A DNA stretch of 11,211 nucleotides from Candidatus Aerophobota bacterium (GTDB taxonomy: Bacteria; Aerophobota; Aerophobia; Aerophobales; B3-G15): the NCBI GenBank assembly GCA_030615365.1, contig JAUWZM010000077.1:1-11211 (forward strand), written 5' to 3'. Shown in pieces: positions 1-6,597 of this stretch; the stretch's first letter is position 1, and each line of letters opens with the position of its first letter. The notes under the pieces were generated by a model. The model did not search any database. It was not told the DNA's origin and saw only the letters and a list, made by a program, of their open reading frames with translations. The position numbers and the translations under genes are program-made.

Positions 1-146
1 GGGTCTATGCGTTCAAACTCTTAGTTATCCTGTAACCTGATACATCGCCTATAAGAGCTACGGCATAAAGATAAGAGTAGAACTTAGCCGCAGGCGCCCG
101 GAAAGCACCGAGCAAAGAGCAGCCTCAGACTTTTTTCAGAGCTCTC
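1..146. mobile_element. Partial copy (right end) of a short inverted-repeat element, cut by the window edge
   Basis: These bases align with 10719-10862 in the same orientation at roughly 90% identity by eye, with one 2-nt indel near 92-98. The right end reads TTTTTCAGAGCTCTC (132-146), matching the terminal inverted repeat of the complete copy. The left part, including the other terminal repeat, lies before base 1. No transposase gene is present. On the minus strand a short open frame ending in TAG at 5-7 is shared with the other copy. Four of six differences between copies over that frame fall at third codon positions, hinting at descent from coding DNA. The element ends only 22 bp before the DUF166 start, so it may have displaced or supplied that gene's promoter (inference). 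Confidence 0.75.
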
Positions 147-168
147 CAAACTACATCTATGACTAAGA

Positions 169-864
169 ATGAGAAATTTTATGTATATATTGGCTGTAAT
201 TCAAGGAAAATATGGCCAGAGGATAGTTCAAAACCTTCGTTTGAATGGGCCCAAAAATTGGAAAATTGAGAGCTGGACTGCTCCTGCGCAGCTCCCTCTC
301 ATTATCGAGGATCCTGAAGAGTTCCTACCGCAAGAGCTACCCAAAACAGATATTCTTCTTTGCTTAGGTGAGAATGCCGGGGCAGCTGAGCTTATTCCTG
401 ATTTAGCTAAAATGAGTCAGGCGAAAGCGGTTATTGCCCCCATAGATGATCGGGACCATCTTCCTGCTGGCTTGAAAAGGCAGATAAAAAAAGATTTAAA
501 AAAATTAGGAGTAGACTCTGTCTTTCCTCTTCCCTTTTGCTCATTGATCCAAAGGGCCGACGATAATGAATACATAAGAGAATTCACCCAATATTTTGGA
601 AGACCCAAATTGGTAATTACCTCTAATGAGGGTAGAATTCAGAAAATTACTCTAAAAAGGGAGTCGCCCTGTGGGTCCACCCGTTTCCTGGCAGGAGAAC
701 TTGTAGGATTAAGAATAGAGGAGGCAGCGAAGAGAGCAGGGCTTTTCCATCATTATTATCCCTGCCTTGCTTCCCGAAAAGTGGACAGGAGATTTGGCGA
801 TTCCATTCTCCATAAGTCGGCAGATATAACAAAACTTGCCGTAAAATCAGCCCTTAAGTCTTAG
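169..864 (+). CDS. DUF166-family protein (function unknown)
   Basis: This 231-residue protein resembles the DUF166 family, known mainly from methanogenic archaea and scattered anaerobic bacteria and sometimes loosely labelled thymidylate-synthase-like. The N-terminus (YILAVIQGKYGQRIV, about 6-20) is the typical first strand and glycine turn. The second half has the family-like PCGST block (167-171) followed by an HHYYPCLAS block (194-202), with Cys168 and Cys199 as likely conserved cysteines; Cys124 is a third. No signal peptide or membrane segment is seen. Start choice is uncertain: ATG 169 and the in-frame ATG 181 both lack a strong Shine-Dalgarno, and the conserved part begins at the second Met. 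It is the only plus-strand gene and converges on the flavoprotein gene with an 18-bp overlap (847-864). Its biochemical role is not known to me. Confidence 0.8.
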   Translation: MRNFMYILAVIQGKYGQRIVQNLRLNGPKNWKIESWTAPAQLPLIIEDPEEFLPQELPKTDILLCLGENAGAAELIPDLAKMSQAKAVIAPIDDRDHLPAGLKRQIKKDLKKLGVDSVFPLPFCSLIQRADDNEYIREFTQYFGRPKLVITSNEGRIQKITLKRESPCGSTRFLAGELVGLRIEEAAKRAGLFHHYYPCLASRKVDRRFGDSILHKSADITKLAVKSALKS

Positions 865-1686
865 CCTCTCACACTTACCCAGAGAGACCTTTTCTTCTTC
901 CCTATACATTCTTAATCTCTTCAAGAGGAGATCGAAGTTAACCTTATGAGCATCAAAATCAGGTCCATCCACACAGGCAAATTTTGTCTCACCATCAATT
1001 TCAACTCTACAAGCACCGCACATTCCTGTTCCGTCAACCATTATTGGGTTTAAGCTCACCTGTGTTTTTATCCCGTATTTCTTTGTCAAATCAGAAGCTA
1101 CTTTCATCATTGGAACAGGCCCGACAGCAAAAACTCTATTTATTTTTTTGCCCTCTTGGATAAGTTTTTGCAAAAGATCAGTGACAAATCCCTTAAGTCC
1201 CTCTGAACCATCGTCTGTAGTGACATAGTACTCATCACTTAATCCCTTGAGTTCGTTTTCTAAAACGATAAGCTTCTTGTTTCTTGCCCCATTGATAACG
1301 ATAACATGATTACCCGCTTTTTTTAAAGCCCTAACAAGGGGATAGAGCACGGCGGTGCCAAACCCACCTCCTAATGCCGCTATAGTTCCAAAATTTTCAA
1401 TTTCCGAAGGCTTGCCCAAGGGGCCTAAGAGATCAGGGAGTTCCTCACCCACTTCAAGAAGGGAAAGATATTTTGTGGTTTTTCCAACCACCTGAAAGAT
1501 AATGGTTACGGTTCCCCTTTTTTTATCAGTATCCGCGATGGTGAGGGGAATTCTTTCTCCTTTCGTATGTGCTCTTATAACTACAAACTGCCCTGCTCTG
1601 GCAGATTTGGCAACATAAGGAGCTCTTATGACGAAAAGATTTGAGTCCGGGCCTAATGTTCTTTTTTCTAATATTTTATAGCTCAA
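847..1686 (-). CDS. SudB/NfnA-type FAD/NAD(P)-binding 2Fe-2S oxidoreductase subunit
   Basis: The 279-residue protein belongs to the ferredoxin-NADP reductase-like group that includes PyrK, SudB (sulfide dehydrogenase beta) and NfnA/NfnS. An FAD-binding barrel contains RIPLTIAD (45-52), the R-x-P-[LF]-[ST]-type flavin motif. A nucleotide-binding domain begins with GGGFGTA (106-112). A C-terminal iron-sulfur site has Cys223, Cys226 and Cys238 with Asp218 just before, consistent with the three-Cys-plus-Asp 2Fe-2S ligation described for NfnS. The protein is soluble. The usual large partner (NfnB/SudA, glutamate-synthase-like) is absent from the window. It starts with TTG, 2 nt after the DUF39 stop, and its AAGGA site (1694-1698) lies inside the DUF39 coding end, so translation is probably coupled. 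It may deliver electrons or sulfide to the upstream enzyme (inference). The exact subfamily (PyrK, SudB or NfnA) cannot be fixed by eye. Confidence 0.88.
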   Translation of the reverse strand: MSYKILEKRTLGPDSNLFVIRAPYVAKSARAGQFVVIRAHTKGERIPLTIADTDKKRGTVTIIFQVVGKTTKYLSLLEVGEELPDLLGPLGKPSEIENFGTIAALGGGFGTAVLYPLVRALKKAGNHVIVINGARNKKLIVLENELKGLSDEYYVTTDDGSEGLKGFVTDLLQKLIQEGKKINRVFAVGPVPMMKVASDLTKKYGIKTQVSLNPIMVDGTGMCGACRVEIDGETKFACVDGPDFDAHKVNFDLLLKRLRMYREEEKVSLGKCERLRLKG

Positions 1687-1688
1687 TT

Positions 1689-2912
1689 TTATATCCTTGT
1701 ATTTTTATTTTGAAGTGGCCTTTCTTTTAAAGACTTAAGGACAATTCCGGAATTCACTGAAGGTAGAGGCTGTACAGGCTGAGTAAGGAGAAAATTACCT
1801 TTTCTTATCCACTCTTTCAAAGTCCTGGCAATTTCCTTAGCCTTCGCATAACTTGATAAACACCCTGTAGGAACTTTTTTTCCTCTTATTACAATTTTTC
1901 CTGAATTAAGCTGAGCATAATTTACCTCACCCAGGGATTCAGAAATCCCCTTAGGATAAGCTTCACTGTAATCAACTATTTGGGTATAGATCTCCTCATC
2001 CCTTACTGTAGTGTATCTTAAAATATTCTTATTTAAAATAGGGATGGGAATCCCTATGCCTACACCAAGGCTCACTCCATACCCGGTCATGCTCACTCCC
2101 CTTAAGTAATCAGGGCTCATCTGTTTAAGATCACCAATTACAGCTAACGCTCCTGCCTCCTCTTTAGGAACACCATTTTTTCCTCTCATCACATTTGGAT
2201 TATGTTGAGTTCCCTGCCAGACTATATATCCTGTTCCTCCCCCCAGGAAAATCTTTGTTCCTATTCCTATGGTCTCGTAGTAAGGGTCGTTTAAAAGAGG
2301 AGAGAGCTGCCCGCAGGTAGAGTAGTTAGCATTGCCTAACCGAGGCTGAAGAGTTCCCATATAGGTATAGATTATCCTATTAGAAAGATTTACCGCTACA
2401 TTATAATTTTGATACGCATTTCTAAGGTTAAATAGAACTGCCTCATTTAAATCCCTTATATTTAACCGGGTCTCCAGCTTTTTTCGGGGATAGCAATCTG
2501 TACCATAGGTAGTGGCAACAAGTTTTACATCTTTTCCAGCAACTAAATCCTCTATTAAATGACCCCCACCGTATCTAAATTCTCCTGGATGAATCTGGTT
2601 ACGAGGATCATTATCGGGAAGAGCAGTTGCGCCAATATATATATCTGCAGCAGCAAAGCCTGTGTAGGCGGGGACATCGTTAATATAGGTTCCACCTCCC
2701 CCTAATTTTATTCGGGGCCTGGCATGGCCAATATTAATGTAAGCTCCCGAAGAGCACATTGGTCCAAAAGTAGCTGTAGTAACCACATCTACTTTCTCAG
2801 CCGCCTCATCTATTCCTTCTTTTTTCGCAATATCAATTATCTCCTCTGCTGTCACTACCATAGCCTTACCCTTCTTTATCTTCTCATTAATTTCAGCAAT
2901 CGTTTTAGCCAT
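1689..2912 (-). CDS. DUF39/HcyBio family: L-aspartate-semialdehyde sulfurtransferase (homocysteine biosynthesis)
   Basis: The 407-residue protein matches the homocysteine-biosynthesis family (formerly DUF39). In methanogens the family member MA1821 incorporates sulfide into L-aspartate semialdehyde to give homocysteine, bypassing O-acyl-homoserine. Recognisable blocks are TATFGPMCSSGAYIN (46-60, Cys53), LGGGGTYINDVPAY (70-83), TTYGTDCYPRK (134-144, Cys140) and IFLGGGTGYIVWQGTQHNP (221-239). Cys53 and Cys140 probably correspond to the two functional cysteines discussed for MA1821, and Cys200 is a further candidate. The methanogen enzyme carries C-terminal CBS domains. Here the protein ends at a short tail after residue about 390 with no CBS pair, as in many bacterial members. 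The start is ATG with GGGAG at 2920-2924, 7 nt away. The gene is 16 bp after gspK and 2 nt before the flavoprotein gene, so the three look cotranscribed. Confidence 0.88.
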   Translation of the reverse strand: MAKTIAEINEKIKKGKAMVVTAEEIIDIAKKEGIDEAAEKVDVVTTATFGPMCSSGAYINIGHARPRIKLGGGGTYINDVPAYTGFAAADIYIGATALPDNDPRNQIHPGEFRYGGGHLIEDLVAGKDVKLVATTYGTDCYPRKKLETRLNIRDLNEAVLFNLRNAYQNYNVAVNLSNRIIYTYMGTLQPRLGNANYSTCGQLSPLLNDPYYETIGIGTKIFLGGGTGYIVWQGTQHNPNVMRGKNGVPKEEAGALAVIGDLKQMSPDYLRGVSMTGYGVSLGVGIGIPIPILNKNILRYTTVRDEEIYTQIVDYSEAYPKGISESLGEVNYAQLNSGKIVIRGKKVPTGCLSSYAKAKEIARTLKEWIRKGNFLLTQPVQPLPSVNSGIVLKSLKERPLQNKNTRI

Positions 2913-2928
2913 CGAATATCTCCCTTTT

Positions 2929-5160
2929 TTACTTCGAATAGATCTCTTTATAGTATCTTATTTTTACCGGGTGTACCCCTCTGTCCACTATTACCTTTAG
3001 CTTCTTTTCCGCTACCACTTTGCCTCCTCTTTTTATCTGTCCTTTAGAGACAAGGGTGAAGCAGTTACTGCGAACGGTGATAAGATTAGAAATACCTCTA
3101 AAAATAGCCTCTTTTTCATCATCCTCATCTATATATCCATCTTCATCATCGTCTATACCATTAAAACTAAGCTTTTGCATGCCTGCTACCTCGGCAATCT
3201 CTCCTATCTCTTTAAGAGGCCCCCTTTTACTATCACAGTAATGTATAATAGATTTAACTAATTTTTCATCGATTCCAGGAAGAGATTGGAGAACCTCTTT
3301 GCTGGCAGTATTCACATTGATTCTTCCCTTCACAGGTTTTTCAACCGGCCAGGCTACGGTGAGTTTATCCAAAATTCTCCAATCTCCACCTCGGTCAAGA
3401 TTTACTGTTTTAAACTGTCCTCCGGTATGAATGAAACCAACTTCCCCAACATTAGCAAAAGGTTTATCCTTCATGTAAAAGCTACTGTAATCATCACTGT
3501 ACTTGCCCTCACCAATCTCAGGCATCCAGAACCAGTTACGAAATCCCGGACTTCCTCCGGGAAGACTACTGACAAATTCTCTTGCTCTTGGATCATTTTT
3601 TTCAAAGGCATTCCAGGGAGCTCCGTAGTTACGATAACTCACTTCATCCACTATATCTCCCCGCCTATTTTTTAAAATTACTGTATCTGCAAAATTATCT
3701 AATAGTTCCTTACCTATAGTTTTTTCAGGCATTTTAATTACTACATTAAATATGAGCCAGTATCCCCTGGCGGAAATCACTCCCCCAATTAGTTTTTTTC
3801 TCAGAGAAGTTTTTACCCTCCATCCCATTATCTCACAGGGATTATCGTAGGGATTAAATAACTCTATCCATTCTATCTCTATATCTATTTTTAAGGATTT
3901 TTCCGATGCCCAGGCAGTTCTTTCTCCAAATATTTTGAAAAAGGCAGCCTTTTTACCTGTGGATTCTCTTTTTCTTAACTCCTTTATTATCTTTTCTACC
4001 TCTTCCTCCAGCTCTTTTTCCTCGATGGAGGTATCCTCATTCACTTTTTCTGTTATTTTCGAGACACCTCGTTTTACTTTTTCTTCCAGTTTCTCCATTA
4101 CCTTCTCTTTTACTTTCTCTTTTAAGAATTTTACGCCTCCTTTAGCCAAACCAGCTACAGCTACAGGAACAGAAGAGGTAAAATGAGGCATAACTTCATT
4201 TATATAAGGTGTTTTTTCAATACCGTATTTTCCCTGATAGTGCGTAGGATAACCGTCTTCATCTCTAAAATCTACTATGTTAACTGCAATTTGATCTGCT
4301 TTATCTGAGGGGATACCTGCTCTTTTTAACGCATCACTTATCTTAGCAGGAGAAGATTTATTAATGTTTATTCTTAATTTTCCTTCTCTGTCTACATTCT
4401 TATCATAAGAATAAATAGTTATAAAATCCTTTATTTTTTGAAATGTCCCTTCTCCTATCCCCGGGATTAATCTTATCTCTTCTACAGTATCAAAAGGATT
4501 ATCATCTCCGCGAGGCTCCTCCGGGCAAAACTCGTCAGGTTCATCAACTCCCTCCCCCTCCTCATCAATTTCTCCATCAGCATCATTGTCAATCCCGTCT
4601 TTCTCCAGAATACTCCTGTCACCATCATCATCTATTCCCTTCTTCCCAGGAGCCCCATCCATCCCATAGCGGTATTTTAAAATATCTTTTATTCTGTACT
4701 CACTAAGGCAGCTTAAAGCTCCCATATTTAGCTCGTGGGCACACCATCCTTCATTATGATCACCTATCCCAGCAATATTGATATTTAATTTGGCCGCCTC
4801 ATCCCATATTCCGGTGAGCTCTTTCTCCTCCTCTCCACTAATAAAACAAACCCTATAATTTCCCTCGCCCATAGATTCGCTAAATCCTTTAGCCCAACTC
4901 TCGTATAAATCGTCGTACCCATTGGTATCGTTTATGAGTTCAGCAATAGCCCGCTCAATTCCTGCTTGAGCAAGATAATTAGCTTTAAGAGCATCCTGAA
5001 AATTAGAAGCTGACATCTGCTCTAATTTCATTTGATAAAGAAAGCTTATGCTAATAGTTCCTATGATAGCTAAGATTACAAAAACAAGGGTTAATCCTAC
5101 CTGTCCTTCCTCTTTTCTGATAAACCTGTCTATTTTAAGTAATTGTAGTTTCTTGAGCAT
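2929..5160 (-). CDS. GspK-like minor pseudopilin, very large, with lamin-tail domain and calcium-like loops
   Basis: At 743 residues this is more than twice a typical GspK (about 300-330). A single N-terminal hydrophobic helix (about 21-42) follows EEGQ, a divergent prepilin-type start without the GFTLIE signature, as is usual for GspK. GspK hallmarks follow: YLAQAGIERAIAEL (62-75), DEAAKLNIN (120-128), and helix-hairpin-helix segments at 229-250, 262-280 and 613-639. Acidic loops resembling EF-hand/calcium sites occur at 175-201 (core DNDADGEIDEE) and 668-681 (GIDDDEDGYIDEDD). A charged coiled-coil-like stretch lies at 342-398. A probable lamin-tail domain spans about 424-512 (EWIELFNPYDNP to DIVDEVSYRN). 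GspK with GspI and GspJ forms the pseudopilus tip in the periplasm and binds calcium. No clear Shine-Dalgarno precedes ATG 5160. The gene is separated from the other pseudopilin genes by repeat-bounded cassettes. Confidence 0.85.
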   Translation of the reverse strand: MLKKLQLLKIDRFIRKEEGQVGLTLVFVILAIIGTISISFLYQMKLEQMSASNFQDALKANYLAQAGIERAIAELINDTNGYDDLYESWAKGFSESMGEGNYRVCFISGEEEKELTGIWDEAAKLNINIAGIGDHNEGWCAHELNMGALSCLSEYRIKDILKYRYGMDGAPGKKGIDDDGDRSILEKDGIDNDADGEIDEEGEGVDEPDEFCPEEPRGDDNPFDTVEEIRLIPGIGEGTFQKIKDFITIYSYDKNVDREGKLRININKSSPAKISDALKRAGIPSDKADQIAVNIVDFRDEDGYPTHYQGKYGIEKTPYINEVMPHFTSSVPVAVAGLAKGGVKFLKEKVKEKVMEKLEEKVKRGVSKITEKVNEDTSIEEKELEEEVEKIIKELRKRESTGKKAAFFKIFGERTAWASEKSLKIDIEIEWIELFNPYDNPCEIMGWRVKTSLRKKLIGGVISARGYWLIFNVVIKMPEKTIGKELLDNFADTVILKNRRGDIVDEVSYRNYGAPWNAFEKNDPRAREFVSSLPGGSPGFRNWFWMPEIGEGKYSDDYSSFYMKDKPFANVGEVGFIHTGGQFKTVNLDRGGDWRILDKLTVAWPVEKPVKGRINVNTASKEVLQSLPGIDEKLVKSIIHYCDSKRGPLKEIGEIAEVAGMQKLSFNGIDDDEDGYIDEDDEKEAIFRGISNLITVRSNCFTLVSKGQIKRGGKVVAEKKLKVIVDRGVHPVKIRYYKEIYSK

Positions 5161-5492
5161 TTTCTATGAGGTAGTTCAAAAACCCCTCTTTTTGTATTTT
5201 AACCTGATTCAACCCACTAAAATTTCAAACAACCCACTTGGTGGGTAGGGGCGACTTTAGCCTTTGTAGCGGCCTGATTTATCAGGCGATTTGTAGTTGC
5301 CCAATTCATTGAGCAGGTTTAAAAATAGATAAAAACAATGAATCAGTGTCGCAGGTTGGTAGCACAGGCTTCCAGCCTGTGGAATCTGCGAAGATAGACG
5401 CAACCTAAAAGGTTTCGGCTATCCTTTAATAAAAGTGAAATGTCAAATGTTGAGACCTGACCCCATTTTATTCTTCCTTTGGTAGCCGCAGG
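5161..5492. other. 332-bp non-coding gap between the Uma2 gene and gspK, mostly repeat-derived
   Basis: No gene is visible. Next to gspK lie two copies of AACCCACT (5214-5221 and 5231-5238), the second forming a small hairpin ACCCAC/GTGGGT (5232-5246). From 5245 on, the gap is REP-like repeat copy A, followed by a 15-bp hairpin at the end of the Uma2 gene. No convincing promoter or intrinsic terminator was found, although gspK would need a transcript from here or from upstream. Confidence 0.6.
5245..5465 (+). repeat. REP-like composite repeat, copy A
   Basis: A chain of units, each a GTAG tetranucleotide followed by a short inverted repeat. GTAG 5245-5248 is followed by a decayed hairpin. 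GTAG 5266-5269 precedes GCCTGAT/ATCAGGC (5272-5278, 5281-5287). GTAG 5293-5296 precedes TGCCCAAT/ATTGAGCA (one mismatch, 5298-5315). GTAG 5359-5362 precedes CACAGGCT/AGCCTGTG (5363-5381). A shared tail holds AACCT/AGGTT (5402-5414) and TTGAGACCTGACCCC (5450-5464). The last unit and tail (5351-5465) are almost identical to copy C, and the front units match copy B. GTAG plus hairpin is the structure of REP elements mobilised by RAYT (Y1) transposases. No RAYT gene is in the window. Confidence 0.85.
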
Positions 5493-5495
5493 CTA
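5482..5495 (+). repeat. Isolated REP-like unit abutting the Uma2 stop codon
   Basis: GTAG at 5482-5485 begins a small hairpin TAGCC-GCA-GGCTA (5483-5495). Its far arm supplies the TAG stop of the minus-strand Uma2 gene (5495-5493). The same GTAGCCGCAGG start recurs in copy C (6893-6903) and in inverted copy D. Confidence 0.6.
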
Positions 5496-6041
5496 AAATA
5501 TCTCATTAACGGATATCTTTAGACCTTGAAGAAAAGGAGAAAGAAGAGTTTCATTTCTGGTATAAAGCCCTGTTTTTTCAAATCCTTTTCCCTTAAGAGT
5601 TAGCACTTCAACTTCTTTTTTCTCTCCATCTACCAGCCAAAACTCTCTCACTCCAAATTTAGCATATAGCTTTCTCTTTAAGAGACGGTCTCTTTCTCTT
5701 GTTGAAGGAGAGATAATCTCTACTACTAAATCTGGAGCTCCCTGGATGTTCTTCTCGGCAATGATGGAGAATCTTTTCTTAGAGATAAATAAAATATCCG
5801 GCTGAACTATATTTTCATCAGATAGAACAACATCTATAGGAGCATAGTATATTTTTCCCAGATTTTTGCTCTCTACATAATTATTCAGCAGTAAAAATAA
5901 ACTTTTAGATACATCCTGATGATAGGGAATCGGTGCAGGAACCATAATTAGCTCTCCTTCAATTATCTCGTAACGCTTATCCCCTGGCAAGAGAAGATAA
6001 TCCTGGTAGGTAAACTTTATGTTTGTGACAGTTTCGGGCAT
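5493..6041 (-). CDS. Uma2-family (DUF820) putative PD-(D/E)XK endonuclease
   Basis: With the start at ATG 6041 the protein has 182 residues, normal for the family. GGAGGA (6046-6051) lies 4 nt upstream, deciding this start over an in-frame extension to 6164 that would read into the upstream repeat. Family marks are YEIIEGELIMVPAPIPYHQ (24-42), VQPDILF (79-85), DLVVEIISPST (104-114), and KLYAKFGVREFWLVD (124-138). Asp82, Glu108 and a following lysine (124 or 128) fit a PD-(D/E)XK nuclease centre. Uma2 proteins are abundant in cyanobacteria and other phyla with many paralogues; their biological target is unclear. It stands alone between repeat copies A and B, inside what would otherwise be a continuous pseudopilin cluster, which suggests arrival as a cassette. 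Its stop codon is formed by repeat bases. Confidence 0.88.
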   Translation of the reverse strand: MPETVTNIKFTYQDYLLLPGDKRYEIIEGELIMVPAPIPYHQDVSKSLFLLLNNYVESKNLGKIYYAPIDVVLSDENIVQPDILFISKKRFSIIAEKNIQGAPDLVVEIISPSTRERDRLLKRKLYAKFGVREFWLVDGEKKEVEVLTLKGKGFEKTGLYTRNETLLSPFLQGLKISVNEIF

Positions 6042-6097
6042 AAAATCCTCCTTGAAATGAGAAAAATTAACCACCGAAGACACTGAAAATTTTAAGG

Positions 6098-6310
6098 GTA
6101 GCCGCGAGGCTTTAGCCTTTGTAGCGGCCTGATTTATCAGGCGATTTGTAGTTGCCCAATTCATTGGGCAGGTTTAAAAATAGATAAAAACAATGAATCG
6201 GTAGTCGCAGTCGGTAGCACAGGCATCTTGCCTGTGGAATCTGCGAAAGATAGACGCAACCTAAAAGGTTTCGGCTATCCTTTAATAAAAATGAAATATT
6301 GAATGTTATT
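6098..6310 (+). repeat. REP-like composite repeat, copy B
   Basis: This is the fullest copy. GTAG 6098-6101 precedes AGGCT/AGCCT (6107-6118). GTAG 6121-6124 precedes GCCTGAT/ATCAGGC (6127-6142). GTAG 6148-6151 precedes a perfect 8-bp stem TGCCCAAT/ATTGGGCA (6153-6170). GTAG occurs again at 6201-6204. GTAG 6214-6217 precedes CACAGGC-ATCTT-GCCTGTG (6218-6236). The tail resembles copies A and C up to about 6295 and then diverges. It fills most of the gap between the Uma2 gene and the toxin gene. Just before it, at about 6068-6090, a CCACCGAAGACACTGAA stretch resembles the start of the unrelated repeat at 10004. Confidence 0.85.
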
Positions 6311-6339
6311 AGGATCCAACCCCTTCTACACAATTCTAG

Positions 6340-6597
6340 CTAATAAATACTTCCCCTGGGACCAATTGACTCAACAATGACAAGGTTTTTGTCTCTGCTC
6401 ACCATATATACAACTCTAAGAGGGCCTACTTTATATCTATATTTTCCCTTTAGTTTGCCTCTTAGCTTTTTAATATTCCTACCAAATAATGGATTATTCT
6501 TGAGACTATCAATTGCTTCATTTAATCTATTCTTTTGTTTTTCACTCAATTTATCGTAAAAATCTACTGCTCTGTGGTGTAGAATTATTTGGTACAT
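6340..6597 (-). CDS. RelE/ParE-superfamily toxin (putative mRNA interferase)
   Basis: The 85-residue basic protein has the RelE/ParE layout: an N-terminal strand (MYQIILHHRA), two helices (about 11-33), then a basic sheet with KKLRGKLKGKYRYKVGPLRV (43-62) and a closing strand VIVESIGPRGSIY (73-85). Arg46, Arg54, Arg61 and Arg81 with Tyr64 and Tyr85 are plausible RNA-contacting residues. RelE-type toxins cleave mRNA on the ribosome; ParE-type toxins poison gyrase. The R-x-G-x-x-R-x-x-Y core and basic C-terminus lean toward the RelE side, but this is not decided by sequence alone. The ATG start overlaps the antitoxin's end by 13 nt, the usual coupled order of antitoxin first. Repeat copy B lies downstream of its stop. 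Confidence 0.9.
   Translation of the reverse strand: MYQIILHHRAVDFYDKLSEKQKNRLNEAIDSLKNNPLFGRNIKKLRGKLKGKYRYKVGPLRVVYMVSRDKNLVIVESIGPRGSIY

Noticed and set aside
5363..5381. CACAGGCT/AGCCTGTG hairpins as transcription terminators
   Set aside because: No T run follows on either strand, and the same hairpin recurs with GTAG in several places, which fits a REP-like repeat better.
6042..6164. N-terminal extension of the Uma2 protein by 41 residues
   Set aside because: The extension reads through repeat copy B and is not family-like, while ATG 6041 has an excellent GGAGGA site.
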